64,000 nt of DNA from Cruoricaptor ignavus (GTDB taxonomy: Bacteria; Bacteroidota; Bacteroidia; Flavobacteriales; Weeksellaceae), in the NCBI RefSeq assembly GCF_900141665.1, contig NZ_FQYI01000010.1, positions 1 to 64,000 on the forward strand. The letters run 5' to 3'. The first letter of the stretch is position 1. Every line of letters starts with the position of its first letter. Positions 43,661 through 51,498 of this stretch are shown here, piece by piece. The position numbers were made by a program, and so were the translations under genes. The notes below the pieces were generated by a model. That model searched no databases, was not told the origin of the DNA, and saw only the letters and a list, made by a program, of their open reading frames with translations.

Positions 43661-44608
43661 TTACCCAAGATTTAATCCTGCAGAAAGCAAAACCGCCATC
43701 ATCAAAGTCAATATACCTACCTGCTTCAAGTACGGATCCAGCGATCCAGGCTCTTTGATGTAGAGGATTTTGCGGCGCAAGTTCATCATCGGGAAAATTA
43801 AAATCATCACGATGAATGGGTAATATTTTCCACTTTGGAAAAAGCCCTGAAGCCCCAGCCAAACAAGGATGAGAAGCAGCGGAAGCTGCATCAGCAGCAT
43901 CTGGTACAGCATCGCATTTCGGTAGCCAATTCTCAGCGCCAGCGATTTCTTCCCGGAAACCCGGTCGCTTTCTATGTCACGCATATTATTCAGGTTCAGC
44001 ACTGCGGCGCTCATCATCCCGATGGCTGATGCAGGCAGCAAAATCTGCCACTCGAACGATTTGGTGAACAGAAAATAGCTGCCGCAAACTGATACCAGGC
44101 CGAAAAACAGGAACACCATCAAATCGCCCAAGCCTAAGTAACCATAGGGTTTTTTGCCGATGGTGTAGCCAAGTGCCGCCAGAATGCAGGCAATTCCCAA
44201 GCCGATGAAAATCCAGAAATCCCGCCCAAAATCCGGCGCGAAAGCGCGCCAAAGCAAGGCAACCGTAGCGATGAAAGAAACTGCCGACATCAGGATAACG
44301 GCGGTTCGCATCTGTTTTTCCGTCACCCTGCCAGAAGAAACCACGCGCTGTTCCGCTTCGTTGACGCGCAGCTTATCGGTGCCCTTTATGCCGTCGCCAT
44401 AGTCGTTCGCATAGTTGGAAAGGATTTGGTAAAGCAGCGTGACGAGCATTGCCAGCGCGAAAATCAGCCAGTCCCAATGCTCGCCGTTTTGGCGAAGTTT
44501 CCAGCGTGCGATGAAGCTGCCGGCAATCACGCCGCTTACAGAAAGCGGCAGCGTTCTCAGCCTTGCGGCTTGCAGCCAGGGATTTTTTTTCGTGTTATTT
44601 TTTGCCAA
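43661..44608 (-). CDS. menA: 1,4-dihydroxy-2-naphthoate polyprenyltransferase
   Basis: This UbiA-family integral membrane protein of 315 residues has about eight hydrophobic segments and the two Asp-rich motifs NYANDYGDGIKGTD and NNMRDIESD that bind the prenyl diphosphate. The start NPWLQAARLRTLPLSVSGV is a good match to MenA. It prenylates DHNA to demethylmenaquinone in the inner membrane. It is separated from menB by a HEPN/MNT pair. Confidence 0.95.
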   Translation of the reverse strand: MAKNNTKKNPWLQAARLRTLPLSVSGVIAGSFIARWKLRQNGEHWDWLIFALAMLVTLLYQILSNYANDYGDGIKGTDKLRVNEAEQRVVSSGRVTEKQMRTAVILMSAVSFIATVALLWRAFAPDFGRDFWIFIGLGIACILAALGYTIGKKPYGYLGLGDLMVFLFFGLVSVCGSYFLFTKSFEWQILLPASAIGMMSAAVLNLNNMRDIESDRVSGKKSLALRIGYRNAMLYQMLLMQLPLLLILVWLGLQGFFQSGKYYPFIVMILIFPMMNLRRKILYIKEPGSLDPYLKQVGILTLMMAVLLSAGLNLG

Positions 44609-44620
44609 AAATTTTTACTT

Positions 44621-44938
44621 TTAAAATGTTTTGCCGTTTCTTTCATACAAAACCTGCCCGCGTCTTTCGATATGGTCTTTCAGGCTGTCGCTCTGCAAGA
44701 GATGAAAAACCGAAATATCAAACAAATAAGGGAGCGAAGAATCATCAAACCTGCCCCAAAGCGCGCTGGCGGTATTATTCGTCACATTTTCGCCAAAAAG
44801 CGTGATGTCAATATCGCTGCCCTCCCTGTAATTTCCCATCGCACGGGAACCGTAGATTACGACTTTCTCTATTTCCGGAAATTTTTCAAACTCGGAATAA
44901 AGCACTTCCAGCGTGGTATCCTTCAGCCCGAATTTCAT
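44621..44938 (-). CDS. MNT-type minimal nucleotidyltransferase (antitoxin-like)
   Basis: The 105-residue protein has the polymerase-beta-like signature VVIYGSRAMGNYREGSDIDI, with GS and DxD, and little else, as in HI0073/MntA. In known HEPN/MNT pairs the nucleotidyltransferase adenylylates and so disarms the HEPN ribonuclease. It overlaps the HEPN-like gene by 4 bp and lies 12 bp before menA. Confidence 0.9.
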   Translation of the reverse strand: MKFGLKDTTLEVLYSEFEKFPEIEKVVIYGSRAMGNYREGSDIDITLFGENVTNNTASALWGRFDDSSLPYLFDISVFHLLQSDSLKDHIERRGQVLYERNGKTF

Positions 44939-45336
44939 TTCAAGGATTGCATTTTTTCAAGAAAATCTAAAAACAGTTCGTAATAACGGTTCTTAATTTT
45001 CTGCTCGATTTCTTCCACCAGACTTTCATTGTAAGTATGCACCGTGCGAATTCTGTCGTCAATCATTTTCATCCAAATTTCTCCCTCAGAAATTAATCCA
45101 AAACTGAAAGCCTGCCTCACAGCATCACGGCTTCCTGTAATTCCAGCGATACCCTGATAAGTAAGATAATCTTTCATAAGCTTCCAGGCCAATTCATATG
45201 TGAATTCAAAGCACTGAATAAGCCCCAGTTCTTCGAATTCGTTCAGCTCATCTTTTTCGAGAAATCTTGTGAGCTGCGCTACCGCACTTTCATAGTGCTC
45301 CAGCCTTTGCCTCCACCGTATATCGCCATCCATCAA
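44935..45336 (-). CDS. HI0074-family HEPN-like nucleotidyltransferase substrate-binding protein
   Basis: This 133-residue helical protein matches the HI0074 family: RLEHYESAVAQLTRFLEKD, ECFEFTYELAWKLMKDYL, a GSRDAVRQAF turn, and MIDDRIRTVHTYNES. The family is related to HEPN toxins; the RxxxxH ribonuclease motif may correspond to RIRTVH here (RTVH is close but not the classic RX4-6H). It starts 27 bp after menB, with a second ATG at 45333 also possible, and overlaps the MNT gene by 4 bp. Confidence 0.87.
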   Translation of the reverse strand: MMDGDIRWRQRLEHYESAVAQLTRFLEKDELNEFEELGLIQCFEFTYELAWKLMKDYLTYQGIAGITGSRDAVRQAFSFGLISEGEIWMKMIDDRIRTVHTYNESLVEEIEQKIKNRYYELFLDFLEKMQSLK

Positions 45337-45362
45337 TTATCGCTTATCTCTTATCAATTATC
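45332..45362. repeat. Direct repeat ATCAATTATC at the edge of the HEPN/MNT module
   Basis: ATCAATTATC occurs at 45332-45341 and 45353-45362 in the short gap between menB and the HEPN-like gene. It may be a trace of the module's insertion or simple low-complexity sequence. Confidence 0.4.
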
Positions 45363-45363
45363 A

Positions 45364-46203
45364 CTAAGAAATCCACTGATTCTCGCCGAAATCCGGTTTG
45401 CGCTTTTCCAGGAAAGCATTGCGGCCTTCCTTCGCTTCGTCCGTCATATAGGCGAGCCTCGTGGCCTCGCCCGCAAAAACCTGCTGGCCCACCATTCCAT
45501 CATCCGTCAGGTTCATCGCAAATTTCAGCATTCGTATGGAAGTCGGCGATTTTGCCAGAATTTCCTGCGCCCATTCAAAAGCCGTGTCCTCCAGCTCAGC
45601 GTGTGGGATTACCGCATTTACCATCCCCATTGCTTCGGCATCTTTGGCAGAATAATTTCTACCCAGGAAGAAGATTTCCCGCGCCTTTTTCTGCCCCACC
45701 ATTTTAGCCAGATAGGCTGAACCGTAGCCACCGTCAAAACTCGTAACATCGGCATCGGTCTGCTTGAAGATCGCGTGCTCTTCGGACGCCAGCGTCAGAT
45801 CGCACACCACATGCAGCGAATGTCCGCCGCCTACTGCCCAGCCGTTTACCACGGCAATTACAACCTTTGGCATAAAGCGGATGAGGCGCTGCACTTCCAG
45901 GATGTTCAGCCGATGCCTGCCATCATCACCCACATAGCCCTGATGCCCCCTTGCTTTCTGATCGCCGCCGCTGCAAAATGCGTGAACGCCATCCTTCGGG
46001 CTTGGGCCTTCACCAGTGAGCAAAACCACGCCGATTGACGAATCTTCGTAAGCATCGTAAAACGCCTCGTAAAGTTCCGAAGTGGTTTTCGGGCGGAAGG
46101 CATTGCGCACTTCAGGCCTATTGAAAGCGATGCGTGCCACGCCGCCACATTTTTTATAGGTAATATCATCAAATTCCCTCGCGGTTTTCCAATCTGCAGT
46201 CAT
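45364..46203 (-). CDS. menB: 1,4-dihydroxy-2-naphthoyl-CoA synthase
   Basis: This crotonase-fold enzyme of 279 residues has the oxyanion-hole segments FCSGGDQKARG and VNGWAVGGGHSLHVVCDL, and the MenB-specific TDADVTSFDGGYGSAYLA. The C-terminus GRNAFLEKRKPDF is conserved. It closes the naphthoate ring from o-succinylbenzoyl-CoA in menaquinone synthesis. It is cytosolic. Only menA of the pathway is also in the window. Confidence 0.97.
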   Translation of the reverse strand: MTADWKTAREFDDITYKKCGGVARIAFNRPEVRNAFRPKTTSELYEAFYDAYEDSSIGVVLLTGEGPSPKDGVHAFCSGGDQKARGHQGYVGDDGRHRLNILEVQRLIRFMPKVVIAVVNGWAVGGGHSLHVVCDLTLASEEHAIFKQTDADVTSFDGGYGSAYLAKMVGQKKAREIFFLGRNYSAKDAEAMGMVNAVIPHAELEDTAFEWAQEILAKSPTSIRMLKFAMNLTDDGMVGQQVFAGEATRLAYMTDEAKEGRNAFLEKRKPDFGENQWIS

Positions 46204-46292
46204 AATTTAATTTTGCGTAAAGATACGGCTTTGAGATATTTTAGAATTTTTTGCTTAAATTGGTAAGAATCTGTTCCATTCGCAACAAATAA

Positions 46293-46317
46293 AAATCCCG
46301 ACTTTCCGCCGGGATTT
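46293..46317 (-). terminator. Terminator of the baeRF-like gene
   Basis: AAATCCCG (46293-46300) pairs with CGGGATTT (46310-46317); on the minus strand a U-rich stretch follows. Confidence 0.7.
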
Positions 46318-46335
46318 AATTTCTAATTCAAAATT

Positions 46336-47418
46336 CTACCACCTCGTTTTCAGTACAATCTCACCGAGAGATTTCAGCTGATCTTGACTGGTTGATACTA
46401 CCCTGCCGCCTTTGGAAATTACTTCCCAAGCAATTAGGCTAGTAATATCGTCGATTACGCCGGGCTCTTTAGAATCCTCCTTGATTTCGAATTCTCTCTC
46501 ACCGGTCATTTTCACAGGCTGCGTAAAATCGCTGTGTACCATCAGCAGTTCACCGTTGCCATCCTTCGCCGCCAGATAAATATCCAGCAAATCGGTAATC
46601 ACTTTTCCTTCGGAAACCGCTGCCTGCAGCTCTTCTATCGCTTCCGTTCTTTCGTGCTGCATGTTCTCCTTCACGATTTCCCATGCCTGCTCTGCAAGCT
46701 GATGCGGTTTCTGCTCACCGTGGTCAATGTGCCCATAGCCAATGTAGATCTGCGGTCTTGTAGCCACTTCCTGCAGGCCGCTATAGTTGCCTTCGGTTGT
46801 TATCACCACCACCTTCAGATTTTTATCCCGTTCATTGATATAATTAACCAGCGCCTTGTCCACATCACGGTAGAATTCCTTCATCACATTATCGCCATAT
46901 TCCGCGTCGCTTTCGCGCTGCTTCGGCACATAGTGCGGATTTTCGTGGTATGGGAATGCTTCGGAATCCACTTCTTCCACCACATTTCCGTTTTCGCAAA
47001 GGAAGAGCTTCGCGCCATCCACAGCAAGCTGCAGCACCATATACCTTCTCGCCCTGTTGTACTCTATTACCAGAGGTCTCAGCGCAAAATGGTCATCGAT
47101 GTATACGGAATTTTCTGCAACTGGCCAGGTAGATTTTACGATTTCCTCCGTATCGTTGGAAATATAGATGTGCAGGCTGTCCAGCAGATAGTTGATGTCG
47201 ATTTTATCGTGCAGTGCATCCAGTTTTTCAAGAACGCCGCTCACTTCCCTGTCACTGAATTCCTCGTGGATTCTCTCCTTCGCTTCGCTGATAAGGTTCT
47301 TCAGAACGATGCCATCCTGCTGATTGTCAGGGTGTGTGCGGTGCGTATTCAGCGAAATGGTAACGCACGGGTTGTTCTCTTCTGTCGCAATTTTCTCTAA
47401 AATGCTTCTAATGCTCAT
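46336..47418 (-). CDS. Bacterial archaeo-eukaryotic release factor (baeRF)-like protein
   Basis: This 360-residue cytosolic protein resembles the baeRF families, eRF1-like proteins of bacteria. It shows VTISLNTHRTHPDNQQDGIVLKNL at the start, a middle region with VIEYNRARRYMVLQLAVDGAKLFLC and VVVITTEGNY, and a C-terminal L7Ae-like part with VITDLLDIYLAAKDGNGE. It lacks a GGQ peptidyl-hydrolysis motif as far as I can see. These proteins are thought to act in ribosome hibernation or rescue, or in stress. The assignment comes from remembered family resemblance and is moderate. Confidence 0.55.
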   Translation of the reverse strand: MSIRSILEKIATEENNPCVTISLNTHRTHPDNQQDGIVLKNLISEAKERIHEEFSDREVSGVLEKLDALHDKIDINYLLDSLHIYISNDTEEIVKSTWPVAENSVYIDDHFALRPLVIEYNRARRYMVLQLAVDGAKLFLCENGNVVEEVDSEAFPYHENPHYVPKQRESDAEYGDNVMKEFYRDVDKALVNYINERDKNLKVVVITTEGNYSGLQEVATRPQIYIGYGHIDHGEQKPHQLAEQAWEIVKENMQHERTEAIEELQAAVSEGKVITDLLDIYLAAKDGNGELLMVHSDFTQPVKMTGEREFEIKEDSKEPGVIDDITSLIAWEVISKGGRVVSTSQDQLKSLGEIVLKTRW

Positions 47419-47455
47419 TGTATAAAAAGTTTAAAAAAATATTATCTGTTTAAGT

Positions 47456-49028
47456 TTAATCAAAACCACCAAGTCTTATCGGCTCCTTTACCGAAGGCCA
47501 TTCTACAGGCTTTCCGGTTCTTGAATCTATTGGCAGTTTAATTTTTTCCGCCGATGCTTTCTCAGGGTCTTCGCTTGCCATATAGGTCATAATAGCGATG
47601 AGTGCCACATTGTTTCTTCACATCATCGAACACGATTTTATCATAGGTATCGCGTTGTGTATGCCAGGTGTAGCTGCCGTAAGACCAGCTGCTGGAAAGC
47701 AGGAAAAACGCCGGAACGCCTGCCGCTGCAAAAGAATAATGATCGCTGCCGCCGCCAAAAGGTGAGCCAGGAAACGTGTACTTAATTTCCTTGGTAATAC
47801 TTTCTGGTGCAGCATTTACCCATCTTTTCAGGTAGTCGTAAGAGTTCAGGAAGCCATTGCCGTTGATGCTTTGGATTCTTCCCGTACCGTTATCCTGATT
47901 GAACACCGCCTGAACCTTCGGCATTTTCTCTCTATGCTGCCACACGAAGCCGCGGCTTCCGTTCAGCCCCTGCTCTTCGCTGCCCCACAAACCAATCAAA
48001 ATGGTGCGTTTCGGGTTTGGGTAATACTTTTTCAGAATGCGTGCCACCTCCATCATCGTGATGGTTCCCGTGCCGTTGTCCGTAGCACCTGTGCCACCAT
48101 CCCAGGAATCCAGGTGTGCGGAAAGTATCACATACTCATCAGGCTTTTCGCTGCCCTTTATTTCGGCTACGGTATTAAAGGTCGGGGCTTTGCCGTGGTC
48201 CTTACTATTGGTTACCAGCCTTACCTTAGGCGTGGTTCCATGCTGAATCATCCTGTAGAGCTGGCCGTAATCTTCTAGCGAAATATCCATCACTGGTATT
48301 TTCTTCGTACCTGCTCCAAAAATTTTATTCACGCCAAAACCACGGCTCCAGTTGCTCCAGATAATGCCCGCTGCACCGGCTTGCTCCAGCGGTTTGTTAA
48401 TATTTCTCCAGGAATGGCCGATGTTCTCCATCGATTTATTCCAAGCAGCGTTGCGCTCGTCGGCTTCTTTTTTATACTTCGCAAAAGTTTCTGCAGAAGC
48501 CCATTCCTTCCAGTTGTACTCCGGCCTTCCGGTGGGCTGATATTGCGATGCCATCACGATTTTCCCCTTAATCGTAGGAAGCCAGGCGTTAAACTCTTCT
48601 TTGGAATTAAAGACCGGCATTGCCACCACATCTGCCGTTACGCCTTTATTTCCTGTCGCAGGGCTCCACGCCAGCTGCATACCTTCCAGAGATTTGGTAT
48701 ATGGGTAAAGCATCTCAGCATTAGAAGTGAGCCTTTCCCAGGATTTCCACTCCCCCCATTTTTCATTCCTTGCAGGGATGCCCCAGGAATTGAATTTCCG
48801 CACCGCCCAATCGTGTGCCTGCTGCATCTTGGGTGAGCCTACGAGCCTTGGCCCGATGCCATCCAGAAGTTCGTATGCCAGGGTTTCCAGTTGAGAATTA
48901 TTGTAGGTTTCCGTCATGATGTTCTGCACCATTTGCTGCTGCGAAACCTGAGCGGAAGCCATCGTAAAAACGAAGGCGGAAGCCACCGTGAAAAATTGCG
49001 ATACCATTCTCATAAACCTCAATTTCAA
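47456..49028 (-). pseudogene. M28-family zinc aminopeptidase, frameshifted near the C-terminus
   Basis: A signal peptide (1-26) precedes a PA-like insert (about 130-270) and an M28 catalytic domain with zinc ligands in LSAHLDSWDGGTGATDNGTG, LWGSEEQGLNGS, NQDNGTG and GGSDHYSF. The frame from 49028 stops at 47562 after a tail (KKQCGTH...) that does not look like the family. In another frame the usual ending continues from NNVALIAIMTYMASEDPE to EPIRLGGF and stops at 47456. One extra A in a run at 47613-47615 explains the break. The catalytic domain is complete, so some activity may survive. A sequencing error is possible. Confidence 0.8.
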
Positions 49029-49155
49029 AGGATGAAATTACGGAATTTTCGTTAAAGCCGGAAATATTTTCTGAAAATCTCTTGCCTTTTCTCCACTTTC
49101 AGTATCATCTCTTCAAATTTTTATGGATATTCTGATAGTAATAAATGCAGCCGTG

Positions 49156-50052
49156 TCAAATCAAAGATAATAAATAACCAGGTAAAGAACCGCCGAGAAC
49201 TACAAAGGCGCTGTTTAGTTTCCGGTATCGGAAGGCAATGGCGATACTTAGCACGGCAATGAGGATTGTGCGCCAATCATTGATGGTTTCTGTGCCCATT
49301 TCTATACAAACCGCGGCAATCAAAGCAACAGAGGCTACATTGACCGCGTCCAGAAAAGCGGAAAATTGCCGGGAATTCCGCAGCTTTTTTACAATGAAAC
49401 TGAGCATCGCTACAAAGACAAACGACGGCAGAAAAATCGCAAGCGTGGAAATCGCCGCTCCGCTGAAGCCGTTTATCTGATACCCAATGAATGTGACCGA
49501 CGAAAATACGGGGCCTGGCGTGAATTGCCCCACAGCAATCGCATCTATTAATTGCTGCCTGGTGAGAATTCCGGCAGAAACCAGTTCGGTATCCAGGAAG
49601 GCAAACAGTACATAGCCGCTGCCGTAAAGTATCAACCCGATTTTCAGGAAAATCCAGAAAAGCTGGGCATTAGTTGCAGAAATCTTGGCAACATTGGGAA
49701 TTTGCAACAACGCAACCGGCAGGAAATTCTTAAGAGTTTTATTATTCCCATTTTTGATGAATGCCAGGCAAAGCGCTGTGATACCCGCACCGAACATCAG
49801 GGATATCTCGCTGATTTTGAAGAGGGCTCCCACGAAAACCAGCAGCCCGATGATTTTTAACTCGGAAGTTTTCAGAGATTTTTTGGCAAGCGGAAATACG
49901 GCCGCCAAAATAATGGCGATGATTGCCGGTTTTATGCCATAGATGAACGGCAGCACTTCCGGTAGCTGCCCGAATTTTTTGTAGAGGTACGCAAAGACTC
50001 CGGTGACAAATACGGCTGGCAGAATAAAGCAAAGACCGGCTACTAAGGGCAA
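49156..50052 (-). CDS. Chromate transporter (CHR family), N-terminally truncated
   Basis: The protein has the second part of a two-domain CHR transporter: the last helices of domain 1 (LVAGLCFILPAVFVTGVFAYLYKKFG) and a full domain 2 with GSGYVLFAFLDTEL and GQFTPGPVFSSVTFIGY. The first 85-100 residues, including the FGGP motif of domain 1, are missing. The frame begins on TTG shortly after the arsC stop, with no ATG and no room for the lost part, so a deletion probably joined the two genes. It is likely inactive. Confidence 0.8.
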   Translation of the reverse strand: MPLVAGLCFILPAVFVTGVFAYLYKKFGQLPEVLPFIYGIKPAIIAIILAAVFPLAKKSLKTSELKIIGLLVFVGALFKISEISLMFGAGITALCLAFIKNGNNKTLKNFLPVALLQIPNVAKISATNAQLFWIFLKIGLILYGSGYVLFAFLDTELVSAGILTRQQLIDAIAVGQFTPGPVFSSVTFIGYQINGFSGAAISTLAIFLPSFVFVAMLSFIVKKLRNSRQFSAFLDAVNVASVALIAAVCIEMGTETINDWRTILIAVLSIAIAFRYRKLNSAFVVLGGSLPGYLLSLI

Positions 50053-50091
50053 TATTATGAAATAATTGCCTTTCCTAAGCAGGAACTCGCA

Positions 50092-50526
50092 TTAAAGATT
50101 TTCTTCCACGAAGTGGCTGCAGTAAACTTTTATCTGCTGGCGCACAGTGCTGAAGTGCTCTTTTATCTCGTCTTCGCTGCCACTTGCTTTGGCAGGGTCG
50201 GCAAAGTTCTGGTGAAATTTTTTCGCTTGTGAAGGGAATACTGGGCATCGCTCCTTTGCATTATCACAAACGGTGATCACAAAATCAAAATCCACATCAG
50301 CGTATTCATCAATGTTGTTTGAGGTATGCGCCGAAATATCTACACCGTCTTCTAACATCGTTGAAATAGCCTGTGGGTTTACACCGTGTGTTTCCACACC
50401 TGCACTGTAGATTTCCGCCTTGTCTCCTGCAAAATGTCTCAGATAGCCTTCAGCCATCTGACTTCTGCAGCTGTTACCAGTGCATAGCACTAAAATTTTC
50501 TTCTTCGCCGGTACACCTATATCCAT
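50092..50526 (-). CDS. arsC: Arsenate reductase, low-molecular-weight phosphatase type
   Basis: The 144-residue protein has the phosphatase loop LCTGNSCRSQMAEG with the nucleophilic cysteine, and the further cysteines VTVCDNAKERCPVFP used in the disulfide cascade. It reduces arsenate to arsenite with electrons from thioredoxin. It lies 17 bp after the DUF6428 gene in an arsR-led operon, and is directly followed by the truncated chromate transporter. Confidence 0.94.
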   Translation of the reverse strand: MDIGVPAKKKILVLCTGNSCRSQMAEGYLRHFAGDKAEIYSAGVETHGVNPQAISTMLEDGVDISAHTSNNIDEYADVDFDFVITVCDNAKERCPVFPSQAKKFHQNFADPAKASGSEDEIKEHFSTVRQQIKVYCSHFVEENL

Positions 50527-50543
50527 AATATGCTATTTCATTT

Positions 50544-51020
50544 TTAGCAGCAGCCGCTTCCCGGCGTGCAATTGTTGGTCTTTGAATCTTGCAATTCCGA
50601 TAGATTGATTTTTTTCTTTGCCGGTGGTATTCCGCACTTGTCCTTGGCTAAACAATCTGTCTGCAGGGCGGTTAGCAAAAAGTTACTTCCGTCGAAATCC
50701 AGGCCGTAGCAACATATAGTTTCTTGCTGATACTCTACTAGAACCTCCAGATCTTCACCTTCGTTGAAAAGCGGCTGGGCAACGGATATGATCTGCAGAA
50801 ACTTTTGCGGCTCCAGCCTATGCTCGAAATCATCTGCCGTCCAGATTTGAAAGCAGATGCTTTTATGAGTCCGTATCGTTCCGCCGCAGTCCACGAAATG
50901 CTTCGTCACCAGGCCAGCTTCTGTAATGTGAAAGTGCTGTGGCACGAGGCGTCCGTCTTCCAGCACGAAATTGAGTTGTGGTACTGTTTTCAGGATTTGT
51001 TTTAATTGGTACAGTTTCAT
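50544..51020 (-). CDS. DUF6428 family protein
   Basis: This 158-residue cytosolic protein matches DUF6428, a family that recurs in ars operons of Bacteroidota. It contains LPQLNFVLEDGRLVPQHFHITEAG, VDCGGTIR, LVEYQQETICCYGL and ends with a cysteine-rich SKTNNCTPGSGCC that could bind arsenite or another thiophilic metal. No activity is known. It lies 16 bp after arsR. Confidence 0.85.
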   Translation of the reverse strand: MKLYQLKQILKTVPQLNFVLEDGRLVPQHFHITEAGLVTKHFVDCGGTIRTHKSICFQIWTADDFEHRLEPQKFLQIISVAQPLFNEGEDLEVLVEYQQETICCYGLDFDGSNFLLTALQTDCLAKDKCGIPPAKKKINLSELQDSKTNNCTPGSGCC

Positions 51021-51036
51021 TATTAAAAAAATTTTA

Positions 51037-51369
51037 TTAGCAGCAGTTATTTTCCATTTTCGATAATTTTACAGAGACTTCTGCAAAGTATCCCTGTATC
51101 TCTTCAAGCAATTTCTCATTGATGCAATAGCATACGGCATTTCCCTCAATGTTCCCCTTGATTAATCCTGCGTTTTTAAGTTCCTTCAAATGTTGGGAAA
51201 CCGTGGGCTGAGCGAGCGGCAGACTGCTGACAATATCGCCGCAAATGCAGCTTTCCACTTCCATCAACACTTCCATAATCGCCAGCCTTGCAGGGTGCCC
51301 CAGCGCTTTAAAGATTGTTGAAATTCTGTTTTGCCTCTCGGTGTAATGTTCCGTTTTAGATGCACCCAT
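51037..51369 (-). CDS. arsR: ArsR/SmtB-family metalloregulator
   Basis: This is a 110-residue winged-helix repressor. The sensing helix carries a CxC pair (ESCICGDIVSSL), and the recognition region is QPTVSQHLKELKNAGLIKG. The C-terminus ends in NNCC. ArsR proteins leave DNA when arsenite or antimonite binds. An 18-bp inverted repeat 21-38 bp upstream of the start (51390-51407) is the likely operator, so it controls its own operon. Confidence 0.93.
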   Translation of the reverse strand: MGASKTEHYTERQNRISTIFKALGHPARLAIMEVLMEVESCICGDIVSSLPLAQPTVSQHLKELKNAGLIKGNIEGNAVCYCINEKLLEEIQGYFAEVSVKLSKMENNCC

Positions 51370-51389
51370 CTGGATTATGTTTATTTTTA

Positions 51390-51407
51390 TATTGCAATAT
51401 TACGATA
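51390..51407. promoter_or_regulatory. Putative ArsR operator
   Basis: TATTGCAATATTACGATA is an 18-bp imperfect inverted repeat (7 of 9 base pairs), in the spacer between divergent arsR and mnmE. ArsR operators are typically AT-rich inverted repeats of this size. Confidence 0.55.
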
Positions 51408-51498
51408 ATATTTTTTAACGATCTATTTTTCCAGCAAGTATTTATGAATTTTTCAATCCCAGCCTCAGCCTAATCATTAATAATAGTAAATTTACCCG

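Noticed and set aside
46534-47400. Open frame of 288 codons on the plus strand
   Set aside because: Antisense to the baeRF-like gene; biased composition only.
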